A stretch of DNA of 22,315 nucleotides from Hypsibius dujardini (taxonomy: Eukaryota > Tardigrada > Eutardigrada > Parachela > Hypsibiidae). Numbering within the stretch: the first letter of the stretch is position 1; each line of letters starts with the position of its first letter. The translations under genes and the position numbers were made by a program. The notes below the pieces were generated by a model. The model ran no database searches, had not been told where the DNA came from, and worked only from the letters and a program-made list of their open reading frames with translations. This document shows positions 7,486 to 14,452 of the stretch, piece by piece. The DNA lies in the NCBI GenBank assembly GCA_001579985.1, contig LRSR01005643.1, forward strand, positions 1 to 22,315. The letters are read 5' to 3'.

Positions 7486-9264
7486 ATGTTGTCGATTGCG
7501 AATATTCACACTACTGACATTCCTTCTCAGTTTGTGACTCAGGTTCAACCCATCAACAATGTGGTTGAAAACCTTATATATCAGACGGTATCTCCGAAGA
7601 ACTGTTCAACCATACTAATGGAGCAGAACAACACTAATACATCTGAAATTATATTCGAGATCGATGGAGACTCTGGCTCTTGCATAGATTTGTCACAAAT
7701 ATCTTTCGAATATGACCTATCAGTTACTATGCTTGTCAGCGGACAGGTTACTCCTATTTTAGAAACATATCCAGTAAACTTTGTAGATAGTTTTCATAGT
7801 AGCTGGATAAGTTCTTTGTCGGTAGATTCCACAGTTGCAAATCATGGCGCGAGAATAATCGAGTATGTTTTAAACTTTAGTCAACAAAACCAAATGATGA
7901 ACTCTTTAACGTATACATTAGACGAAATTCAAACGCAAGGTAGTCTGTATGGGTACTACAACGAAAGTCAAGCTTTAAAAGACGCTGCTGCAAAAAATAG
8001 TGCTAGTATAAATGGTTGTGAATATCTCTGGGGAGACTCAGCTAGCGTAAAATCGACCAATAGCAGCATAGAACGAAAACAGATGTTACTAGCTGCCAAC
8101 GTGGGGCAAAACAGCAAGAGGATTGCCTTTAGGGTTAATCATCCTTTCTTTAACGTCAACGATGTGTTACCACCTAATTTCGGAATCCGAATAACGATGC
8201 AACCACAAAATACATATACCAGTTTTATAGCAGACACAAACTCAGCAAAAATAGGCACACTGGAGAATCCACTATTTGGAAAGGTTGTGGCGTTCAGCAG
8301 TTCTGTCTCTAATTTAGTTTGTTTAGTTAGGCGAAAAAAATTATACTCGCATGCTTTGTTAGCGTATCAGCAATATTTAAACTCCACTCCGAGGCAGATA
8401 AGATATGAAAGACTTTCATATCAGACTACTCATCTAGCTCAAAATTCTGGTAACATGATTAATTTTAATATAAAACTTGGAATTAATTCTCAGGTAAATC
8501 CAAAAGCCTTACTTTTCTTTTTGACAGAAACTGGAGCTAAGAGTAGTTACTCTTTAGATTCACATTACTTTGTGACAGCTGACGTATACAAATACTGGGT
8601 GGACTATAATGGAACAATAGTTCCAACAAATAACGATTTAAACCTAAAAATGAATGGTTTATCAAGCAATTATTCCAGAGCATATCAAATGTTGAAAGAG
8701 GCATTAGGTCTGCATCACACCGACACATTTAGTATAAAATACAAAGATGGTATCACAGGGTCTTGTTACAATAAGCGAAATACCATATATGGTGTTCCAC
8801 TCTCTAATGATCCAGAGTATGATTCGTTTGAGGGTAGTAGTATGGGAAAAAATAATGCCCAACTGCAACTAAACATAATGTTTAGCACTATAGCATCGAA
8901 TTACGATTTGCACACAGTACTATTGTTTGATGAAATTTTAGAGATAGATTATGAGAGAAATAAAATGGAAAACATAAGTAATTATCAGAGCAGACTAACA
9001 GAAGTACACATGCCCACTGTAGCAGACTTCAAAAATGCTCGATATATACAGTTTGGGGGTGGTAAGATTAGTGGATTTTTCAACAACTTGAAGAGCAAAA
9101 TTGCTGCATTCTTACCAAGACTATTCAGCGCAGTACAGACTTACGCTCCACATGCAATTAAAGGTGTAAACATGGCTAATGAAATGGCTGGTAAATACTT
9201 TGCTAACCAGGGAGGTTCTGCCCTAAGTTTAAAAAAAAGTCAGAGCTACATGAAAAAATTATAG
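7486..9264 (+). CDS. Major capsid protein, double jelly roll (MCP)
   Basis: 592 residues from the ATG at 7486, the usual length for a Polinton MCP, which trimerises into hexon-like capsomers. The protein is beta-strand rich with polar loops. Segments such as SCIDLSQISFEYDLSVTM, then YPVNFVDSFHSSWISSLSVD, then the late block TVLLFDEILEIDYERNKM follow the order seen in Polinton capsid proteins. After TVADFKNARYIQF comes Gly524-Gly526 and Lys527, then a roughly 65-residue tail (KISGFFNNLKSKIAAF...) with amphipathic-helix character, unlike the rest of the protein. Near the stop the gene carries TTTAAAAAAAAG (9228-9239), in register with the slippery pattern for a -1 shift into the protease frame. 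Assignment rests on position, length and local patterns rather than a catalytic motif. Confidence 0.88.
   Translation: MLSIANIHTTDIPSQFVTQVQPINNVVENLIYQTVSPKNCSTILMEQNNTNTSEIIFEIDGDSGSCIDLSQISFEYDLSVTMLVSGQVTPILETYPVNFVDSFHSSWISSLSVDSTVANHGARIIEYVLNFSQQNQMMNSLTYTLDEIQTQGSLYGYYNESQALKDAAAKNSASINGCEYLWGDSASVKSTNSSIERKQMLLAANVGQNSKRIAFRVNHPFFNVNDVLPPNFGIRITMQPQNTYTSFIADTNSAKIGTLENPLFGKVVAFSSSVSNLVCLVRRKKLYSHALLAYQQYLNSTPRQIRYERLSYQTTHLAQNSGNMINFNIKLGINSQVNPKALLFFLTETGAKSSYSLDSHYFVTADVYKYWVDYNGTIVPTNNDLNLKMNGLSSNYSRAYQMLKEALGLHHTDTFSIKYKDGITGSCYNKRNTIYGVPLSNDPEYDSFEGSSMGKNNAQLQLNIMFSTIASNYDLHTVLLFDEILEIDYERNKMENISNYQSRLTEVHMPTVADFKNARYIQFGGGKISGFFNNLKSKIAAFLPRLFSAVQTYAPHAIKGVNMANEMAGKYFANQGGSALSLKKSQSYMKKL
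9228..9239 (+). promoter_or_regulatory. Candidate -1 ribosomal frameshift site (MCP to protease)
   Basis: In the MCP frame the sequence reads T TTA AAA AAA AGT. The first seven bases fit the X XXY YYZ heptamer (U UUA AAA), overlapped by a second, A AAA AAA. The MCP stop follows at 9262-9264, and the -1 frame is open from 9207 to 9989 and encodes the protease. No strong stem or pseudoknot is obvious just downstream; only short pairings (for example CTAA with TTAG around 9270-9284) are visible. Confidence 0.55.
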
Positions 9265-9989
9265 ATAAACTAAACGAAGTTAGAAAAAAGTATAAAAATT
9301 ACGATGTCATAGGTTATGAACAGTTTCATCCATTAAGTAACCGAGAACTCGACGATTATTTCAAACTTGATCAGTTCTATAAAGGATGTTATGCTAACGA
9401 TAGAGCTCATCCAAAATTTCTTAAGAAAAATGGCGACTTTATGATAATCAATGTAGATCCAAGCGAGATGAGTGGTAGTCACTGGTTTTGTTTAAAGAAG
9501 AGTAAGTATTTGGAACTATTTGACTCTTGGGATTTACCACAAGTGTTGCTCGGTGATAATTTTATTAAGAAATTAAAACGCTACAAAAATGTTCAGTTTA
9601 TGCCTTATGCTATTCAAAACGAAGATAGGGTTGACACCACATGTGGTTGGCACTGCATTAGTTTCATCAACTCTGGTTTAAGCATAAAAAACTATGCAAA
9701 AATGTTTGAAGCAGATAAAGCCGGTAGTTTTCCCGAAATTGAAAGATGTAATTTACAAGTAATGAGTTCCTTCCTTTTACCTATTGAAAAAGCAGTGGTG
9801 ACTGAGCCTACTAATGCAGCTGAACCAGAAAAGACAAAAAATATATTGGAAATCCCTTTAGATGATCTGAAGACATTGGTTGACACAAGCTTTAAAGAAA
9901 CGCCAATAAAAAAGTTTAAAAAAGTTACTTTGAGAAGAGGGCAGCGCATCAGAAAACAGACGAAATTTCTAATCAACGAAATGAAATGA
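9231..9989 (+). CDS. Adenain-like cysteine protease (Polinton PRO), no ATG at its N-terminus
   Basis: Processes capsid precursors in virion maturation. Catalytic residues are visible in order: His in SGSHWF (9480-9482), Asp in LFDSW (9522-9524), Gln in YAIQNED (9615-9617) and the nucleophile Cys in TTCGWHC (9642-9644). A basic tail follows (KKFKKVTLRRGQRIRKQTK). The first in-frame ATG is at 9441, only 13 residues before the catalytic His. The conserved N-terminal block expected in this family (here LSNRELDDYF, 9333-9362, then YKGCYANDRAH) lies upstream in the same open frame, which extends back to 9207 with no ATG. The start given is just after the slippery site. The alternatives are a non-AUG start, an unseen splice, or a shortened 182-residue protein from 9441. 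The frame is -1 relative to MCP. Confidence 0.85.
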   Translation, partial: KKKSELHEKIIDKLNEVRKKYKNYDVIGYEQFHPLSNRELDDYFKLDQFYKGCYANDRAHPKFLKKNGDFMIINVDPSEMSGSHWFCLKKSKYLELFDSWDLPQVLLGDNFIKKLKRYKNVQFMPYAIQNEDRVDTTCGWHCISFINSGLSIKNYAKMFEADKAGSFPEIERCNLQVMSSFLLPIEKAVVTEPTNAAEPEKTKNILEIPLDDLKTLVDTSFKETPIKKFKKVTLRRGQRIRKQTKFLINEMK

Positions 9990-10017
9990 GACAAAAAAAA
10001 TAGAAATAATTTTTTTA

Positions 10018-10434
10018 CTAAGGCGTATCCACTGTACCTGAACAAGTTTTGGCTGGAGAGATAACATTTAGATATTTGTAATGTACCATTTGTGGACAAC
10101 ATAGTTTGTTATCATCAACTAGTATAGTAATTAGATCAGGTAAAATCATCTGCAGCTTCCAAAACGGAGGCAGACACAATTGACCTGAAGATCTGAAATC
10201 TATCGTAGTATACCCATACCCATGAAGATAATGAAACGATGTGTCTTGTTTAGTTAGATCAAATTGTGTACCATTTAAATCTTTACAGTTGATATAGTGA
10301 TAGTGTCTGGAACACTTGCATTGTTCAAATAAACATTTGCTGTGGTAGTGAATAACAGGAGACCGCTCTTGATAATACCTGTAGCCATACGATAAGGTTG
10401 CAACCGCAAAGAAAATAAATAATTTGAGAAACAT
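10018..10434 (-). CDS. Secreted Cys-rich protein, LRR-cap-like (hypothetical)
   Basis: 138 residues from the ATG at 10434-10432. Residues 1-17 (MFLKLFIFFAVATLSYG) form a clear signal peptide. The mature part has eight Cys. The first cluster, Cys34-x4-Cys39-x-Cys41-x8-Cys50, matches the spacing style of an LRR N-terminal cap. Later, LPDLITILVDDNKLCCP resembles one leucine-rich repeat leading into a Cys-containing C-terminal cap, ending with KTCSGT. This would be a miniature LRR-cap protein, possibly captured from a host and active outside the cell or on the virion surface (inference). It lies between protease and ATPase on the opposite strand, ends 28 bases from the protease stop, and diverges from the ATPase across a 91-base gap. 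The family call is tentative. Confidence 0.55.
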   Translation of the reverse strand: MFLKLFIFFAVATLSYGYRYYQERSPVIHYHSKCLFEQCKCSRHYHYINCKDLNGTQFDLTKQDTSFHYLHGYGYTTIDFRSSGQLCLPPFWKLQMILPDLITILVDDNKLCCPQMVHYKYLNVISPAKTCSGTVDTP

Positions 10435-10525
10435 AATTGAGATATAAAAGATAAAAAAATAAACAATTATTTAAGATATATATATATGCACGAGCATGCA
10501 AGCGAATTCTTGAGAATTCTTGAGA
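10435..10525. promoter_or_regulatory. Divergent promoter region between Cys-rich gene and ATPase
   Basis: This 91-base AT-rich gap separates two divergent ATGs. It holds an alternating AT tract near 10475-10487 that could serve as a TATA element on either strand. Two exact copies of GAATTCTTGA (10504-10513 and 10514-10523) plus the start of a third (GAATG) run straight into the ATPase ATG at 10526. Confidence 0.45.
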
Positions 10526-11464
10526 ATGACTAGCTTTGTTACTTATGAAAACTTGACAAATTTCAGTGAAAAACAACAGTTTAGGAATTTGAAAGGTAAA
10601 TATAATTTTATTACTCATCCTAGTAGCACAATAGTTTGCGGCAAAACAGGAAGTGGAAAGACAAGACTAGTGATGAATTTGATTAAAATAGGGGTTGAAA
10701 ATAATATCTGGGATCAAATAGTCATTATTAGCCCAGATAACGACTCTGAATACGAAGTGTTTTTCAATAAATTAGTAGAGCGAGAGGAAATGGATGATTT
10801 GCCCACAATAAATCTGAGCGCTCTTCCTAAGACTTTAGAGGATTTCTTTAATAAAGTTGAAGATGCAATGGTGTTTGATAAAAAAAAGCAAACGTTAGTT
10901 GTAGTCGATGACTTCCATACCGAGAGCACTAGTAATAAGTTCATTAAACAGTTGTTTACTAAAAACCGTCATTACGGTATTAGCTTGATATTCTGCACAC
11001 AAAACTTCAACGAACTTCCTGTTACTGTGAAAACGAATAGTCAGTACTACTATTTCATGAAAGACTGCAATCCCAAAATACTAGAAAATGTAGAAGCTAA
11101 GTGTGGGATAAACGAGGTTAAAAAGCTGTATCTGGCTTATATGGGCAGTACGAGTACAATATTTCCATGGGTCATGTTAAACGTGAGTAAAAACTATCTG
11201 GTTGACAAAGAGAACAACATATATTACTTGAACAGCGACACAAAGGAGAAAAATATAGACATGATACCTTTTAACGAGTTTAAGAATAAATATGATATAG
11301 AAGAGAAGAATCACTTAAGACGAATAATATTGGAAAAGTATATGCCAGAGTATGAGACGGGGCTAATCAAGAAACTGAGTACGAGTAGACGGACAAAAAC
11401 ACACAACGAAGAGATCCAAAAGTGTGTACCCGATAAATATTGGCAGTTCTTTAGTTTGAAGTAA
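10526..11464 (+). CDS. A32/FtsK-HerA-type genome packaging ATPase
   Basis: 312 residues from the first true ATG at 10526; the longer frame would begin with TTG. It powers translocation of element DNA into capsids. The Walker A motif is GKTGSGKT at residues 39-46 (Lys45). Walker B is TLVVVDDFH with Asp128/Asp129. A sensor-like Gln lies in LIFCTQNFNEL, as expected for the packaging ATPases shared by Polintons, virophages and adeno-like lineages. The C-terminal 60 residues are charged and helical (EEKNHLRRIILEKYMPEY, then a basic tail). The length is slightly over the common 230-300. The frame is intact. It is the last element gene before the right flank. Confidence 0.93.
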   Translation: MTSFVTYENLTNFSEKQQFRNLKGKYNFITHPSSTIVCGKTGSGKTRLVMNLIKIGVENNIWDQIVIISPDNDSEYEVFFNKLVEREEMDDLPTINLSALPKTLEDFFNKVEDAMVFDKKKQTLVVVDDFHTESTSNKFIKQLFTKNRHYGISLIFCTQNFNELPVTVKTNSQYYYFMKDCNPKILENVEAKCGINEVKKLYLAYMGSTSTIFPWVMLNVSKNYLVDKENNIYYLNSDTKEKNIDMIPFNEFKNKYDIEEKNHLRRIILEKYMPEYETGLIKKLSTSRRTKTHNEEIQKCVPDKYWQFFSLK

Positions 11465-11830
11465 TTTTATTTGTTATTAAAGACCGTTACCATCACTACT
11501 CACAACCAACGTACACGCTTCCTTCACACACACACACACATCATTCACCCCCTATACACTATATTCAAATTAATCTCCTTCTATGGTTAATTCACTAATG
11601 TTTTACTTCTGTAGTGAGCATTACATACGTGTGTATAATCCTACACACTCCTACCCTAAGTTTTTTCCACCCTAAATTTGACTACGTAACGTTTTATTCA
11701 AGATTTTAGACTGAGAAAAAAACAATACAGACCTGTATCTCTTCTCATGAGAAGAGATAAAGGAAACTGAAACTTCAACAAAAATCATTGCTCAAACAAA
11801 AGCTGCATAATCGAAAAAGTCGCTTATGTG
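11465..11830. other. Gene-free right flank, expected to contain the Polinton right terminus
   Basis: No convincing gene is seen. The stretch holds a (CA)n tract near 11525-11541, several CCTA/CACCC-rich segments, and a perfect 24-bp palindrome at 11736-11759. The Polinton right inverted repeat should end inside this stretch, because an exon of a non-element gene ends at 11831. The exact end cannot be set without the left terminus. Confidence 0.5.
11736..11759. repeat. Perfect 24-bp palindrome
   Basis: A perfect inverted repeat with no spacer, centred on the CATG at 11746-11749. The left half is TATCTCTTCTCA. It is either a dyad binding site or a relic near the element end. Confidence 0.7.
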
Positions 11831-12696
11831 TCACTTCCCCGATCCAGACAAACTCATTGAGCTGAATTGAGCCGAAGGCGGTTGCACATTCAGCGCCCCC
11901 TGTTGGTTAATCAGCGCCTTCTGTTGCTTAATCAGCGCCCCTTGTTGCTCATACAGCGCCCCTTGTTGCTCATACAGCGCCCCTTGTTGCTCATTCAGCG
12001 CCCCCTGTTGGTTAATGGTGTCACGCAATCCCTGAATGATTGCCTTCAGTCGTTCAATTTCCGCATCCTTGTCCGAATTCGAGATACTTGGTGAGCCTAC
12101 AGTTGAATTATGTATGGTTAGAACAAATTGTTTGCCATAAGAATTGAAATTAGTAAATATTAAACTTGTAATATACCGGTGTTAGACGACGTTCCCAAAA
12201 CTTGGGGGCGCAACGGTGTCAGAGAGTGCTCGCGATTGCTGGTACCCCCTTGATCGTCATCTAAAAAATGAATCGTTTACTTTAAGAACTGGAATTAGTA
12301 AAAATAAAACTCGTAATTACCGGAAGTAGGCGGTTCTTCAGACGCTGCTTCCTCAGTGTCGTCAACTGCAGCTTCTCCGAAAAGTTTTATATAATCCGCA
12401 AGATTCATCCACCTTTTTGATTTCAAGCTATTTCCTTCAGGAGGTGCTAGATGAAAGTGCTGCTTCCCTCCTTTCAGTTCGCGATGGACCGCCTTCTTAA
12501 ACTCCTTAAAGTGCTTAGCGGTATCTGACGGTGATGGAGGATGTGGGTTAACTCGCCTCCAAACATCCTCCGCAATGGCATTTAACGAACTTTTCGGCTT
12601 GCGAGTAAGAAATTCGTCAATTAATGGAATCCACTCCGCAGTAGTACGCGTCTTATAAGAAGTTAATGTCCTTTTTTCTGGACTCCCTGTTGTCAT
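11831..12696 (-). CDS. Three-exon gene with helical N-terminal part and heptad-repeat coiled coil
   Basis: Minus-strand exons: 12696-12321, 12260-12177 and 12096-11831. Both introns (60 and 80 bases) start GT, end AG and interrupt in phase 1, and the joined frame is open for 241 codons; this coherence is the evidence for the gene. Exon 1 starts at the ATG at 12696 and encodes a helical segment (AEWIPLIDEFLTRKPKSS, then IAEDVWRRVNPHPPS and KHFKEFKKAVHREL) with a Myb/SANT-like feel but no firm match. Exon 1 ends acidic (DDTEEAASEEPP) and exon 2 is polar and disordered. Exon 3 begins with a helix (DKDAEIERLKAIIQGLRD) running into six heptads of the QQGAL type. Composition differs from the Polinton, so this is flanking chromosome or another repeat family. 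The function is unknown; it could be a transposon accessory protein. Confidence 0.65.
11897..12023 (-). repeat. 21-bp coding tandem repeat (QQGAL heptads)
   Basis: Six 21-bp units in exon 3 of the minus-strand gene encode heptads INQQGAL, NEQQGAL, YEQQGAL, YEQQGAL, IKQQKAL and INQQGAL. The middle units are nearly identical at DNA level, which indicates recent in-frame expansion. Confidence 0.85.
12097..12320 (-). other. Two related short introns flanking exon 2
   Basis: Intron 1 is 12320-12261 and intron 2 is 12176-12097. Aligned from the donor, they match at about 41 of 51 positions by eye and share TTTACTAATT near base 21 and AAACRATT near base 44. The ends of exons 1 and 2 also share CCG before GT. 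This implies local duplication or insertion of related intron units. Confidence 0.7.
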
Positions 12697-13493
12697 TTTG
12701 CTGAACAATTCCGTAAGAGAAAAGAACTCAAATTTGGGTTGATGATAAAGCAAGGCAGTAGTGATGGTTATTTCGCAGCACCAAGGTAAGGTTTCACTGA
12801 GCTAACGTCAAACATCTGAAAAGTTCCTGCCTATGTGGCATTGCAGCGCTGCGCCGCTTCCGAGAAAAGTGACTCAAACTTCTTACAGCTTCGGGGTAGA
12901 TTGCTATCTCTATTGTAGCACACCCGTGTACCTGTACCAGTTAAATACGTCTCGCACACAGCTCGCATACATTCTCTTTCACACACCCGCTTTGCACGCG
13001 GAACTTTGCACTTCAGACACACTTACACATTCATTCTCTCTCTCCCTCCAACACACATGTATGCTCTCTCTCTCTTCTTTTCTCTCTCACACACACATGT
13101 ATGCTCTCTCTCCAACACACATACACACTCTCTCTCTTCTCTTCTCTCACACACACTGCGCGCGCACACACACACACACTCTCCAACACACAGCACACCA
13201 CCAGTTCAAACCACACCTTTTTTTTTTTTTTTTACTTTTTCCAATATTTGACCAAAATGAGGTGTTTCGTCTGTGAGCTCACAGACGAAAACGCGAAAAC
13301 GTGAAAAAGGGGGTTTTGAGCAATTTTGAAAAAAATGGTTAATAAAAATAGGGTAGTTTATACTAATTTAGATAGGTTTTGACCCTAAAATAGCTAATTT
13401 TTAAAATAGTAAGAATTAAATAAAAAATATTATTTTTGTTGGAAATAAAATTGTGCCAGAAATTGTGCCAGAACTCTCGTATTACCACTACTA
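12697..13493. repeat. Low-complexity CA/CT region with poly-T and a palindrome
   Basis: No supported gene. From about 12950 to 13195 the DNA is mixed (CA)n/(CT)n microsatellite. A run of 16 T lies at 13218-13233. A perfect 26-bp palindrome lies at 13265-13290. AT-rich unique DNA follows to 13490. Frames across this region owe their openness to the repeats. A short ATG frame at 13257 (MRCFVCELTDENAKT then stop) is too short to call. Confidence 0.7.
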
Positions 13494-13806
13494 ATGTCTA
13501 TGTCTATATCTGTGTCTATGTCTATGTCTATGTCTATGTCTATGTCTATGTCTATGTCTATGTCTATGTCTATATCTGTGTCTGTGTCTGTGTCTGTGTC
13601 TATGTCTATGTCTATGTCTATACCTGTGTCTGTGTCTGTGTCTGTGTCTATGTCTTTGTCTATGTCTATACCTGTGTCTGTGTCTGTGTCTATGTCTGTG
13701 TCTGTGTCTGTGTCTGTGTTTGTGTCTATGTCTATGTCTATGTATGTGTCTGTGTCTGTGTCTGTGTCTGTGTCTGTGTGTGTGCCTGTGTCTGTGTCTA
13801 TGTTTT
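13494..13806 (+). repeat. (TCTATG/TCTGTG)n hexanucleotide microsatellite
   Basis: About 50 imperfect hexamers: blocks of TCTATG alternate with TCTGTG, with rare TATATC, TACCTG and TCTTTG variants. The array ends about 30 bases before the 3' splice site of the monooxygenase exon, so it lies in an intron. Long Ser/Val/Met or His/Arg frames on either strand are artefacts. Confidence 0.95.
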
Positions 13807-13838
13807 GTGCCTGCGCATTGACTTACATCTATTTCAAG

Positions 13839-14276
13839 GGCGACGAGCTCTTGACGACCTGTGAATTCCGTACACTGGACCGGAAGAACGCCACCCTGGG
13901 CGGCTATGCGATCTCGGATGAGATGTGTGTCAACTACATTCACTACTACCCGCGGACAAACCTTGAAGTCTGCAAGAGCTCCATCGACACGGACTCACTC
14001 ATGACGTACTTCGAGGCGATGCACACAACCGATCTGGACGAGACGGCGCCGGATAAGAGTGTCATCGACAACTACCACTCCATCCGCTGGACTCCCATCA
14101 CCGCGGCGATCCTCCGCTCGCTCTATCAGGAGTCGCCGTTGAGTATGCAGTGCAACATGTCTTCCGGCGCTCGCTTCCCCGGCAACTGGAACAACAATCC
14201 ACAAGTACTCATTACCAAGCCGCTTCCGCCAAAAAGGGACCCATGCATGCTGCAAGGAGATGATCCAGAGCAATAG
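13839..14276 (+). CDS. Terminal exon of tyramine/dopamine beta-hydroxylase-like copper monooxygenase
   Basis: The family hydroxylates the beta carbon of phenylethylamines (tyramine to octopamine, dopamine to noradrenaline) in the secretory pathway, using ascorbate, O2 and two copper ions. The exon follows a 3' splice site (ATCTATTTCAAG) and is open in phase 0 to TAG at 14274-14276, giving 145 residues. GDELLTTCEFRT, NATLGGYAISDEMCVNYIHYYP and LEVCKSS are hallmarks of the C-terminal catalytic domain; Met in DEMC is the expected copper-M ligand. Cys residues spaced for the family disulfides are present, and the tail ends near PPKRDPC. Upstream exons with the His ligands are absent from the window. 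MOXD1-type paralogues are the main alternative. Its high GC contrasts with the Polinton. No canonical AATAAA is seen soon after the stop. Confidence 0.82.
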   Translation, partial: GDELLTTCEFRTLDRKNATLGGYAISDEMCVNYIHYYPRTNLEVCKSSIDTDSLMTYFEAMHTTDLDETAPDKSVIDNYHSIRWTPITAAILRSLYQESPLSMQCNMSSGARFPGNWNNNPQVLITKPLPPKRDPCMLQGDDPEQ

Positions 14277-14452
14277 AAGACTCTCTTCAGAAAATGTACT
14301 CCAATTCTAAAAATGTCATTCTTCTTATAATTCTATGTTGCGACTCGTCTTTTAATTATATTTCTGCAATTCTTTACTGTCCCTCAAATGAGAACGGTTA
14401 GCGCACCTTTAACGAAGATCGCCCATCTAGGGACAAATTCTACACACATGGC

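Larger units (their letters stand above)
1..11830. mobile_element. Maverick/Polinton element (left end outside window)
   Basis: The combination of protein-primed PolB, DDE integrase, double-jelly-roll capsid protein, adenain-like protease and A32-type ATPase within about 11.5 kb defines a Polinton, an integrating virus-like element of eukaryotic genomes. All large frames are open, so this copy looks young or still active. The left boundary is not visible, since a coding frame runs through base 1. The right boundary must lie between the ATPase stop at 11464 and the exon ending at 11831. Polintons normally carry long terminal inverted repeats and 6-bp target duplications, but neither can be checked here without the left end. 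Composition shifts from AT-rich compact coding DNA to mixed, repeat-rich DNA near 11.5-11.8 kb, which agrees with that boundary. The given end is the outer limit. Confidence 0.93.

Noticed and set aside
9692-10102. Minus-strand hydrophobic frame opposite the protease end
   Set aside because: Antisense of protease coding DNA; hydrophobicity is explained by complementing Lys/Glu codons.
13257-13304. Short ATG frame reading MRCFVCELTDENAKT, resembling a THAP or zinc-finger start
   Set aside because: It stops after 15 codons, has no donor in frame, and its sequence is largely dictated by the 26-bp palindrome.
13491-13943. Long His/Arg, Ser/Val and Cys/Val frames across hexamer arrays
   Set aside because: They translate a period-6 microsatellite, which stays open in several frames at once; no non-repetitive protein content except the monooxygenase exon.
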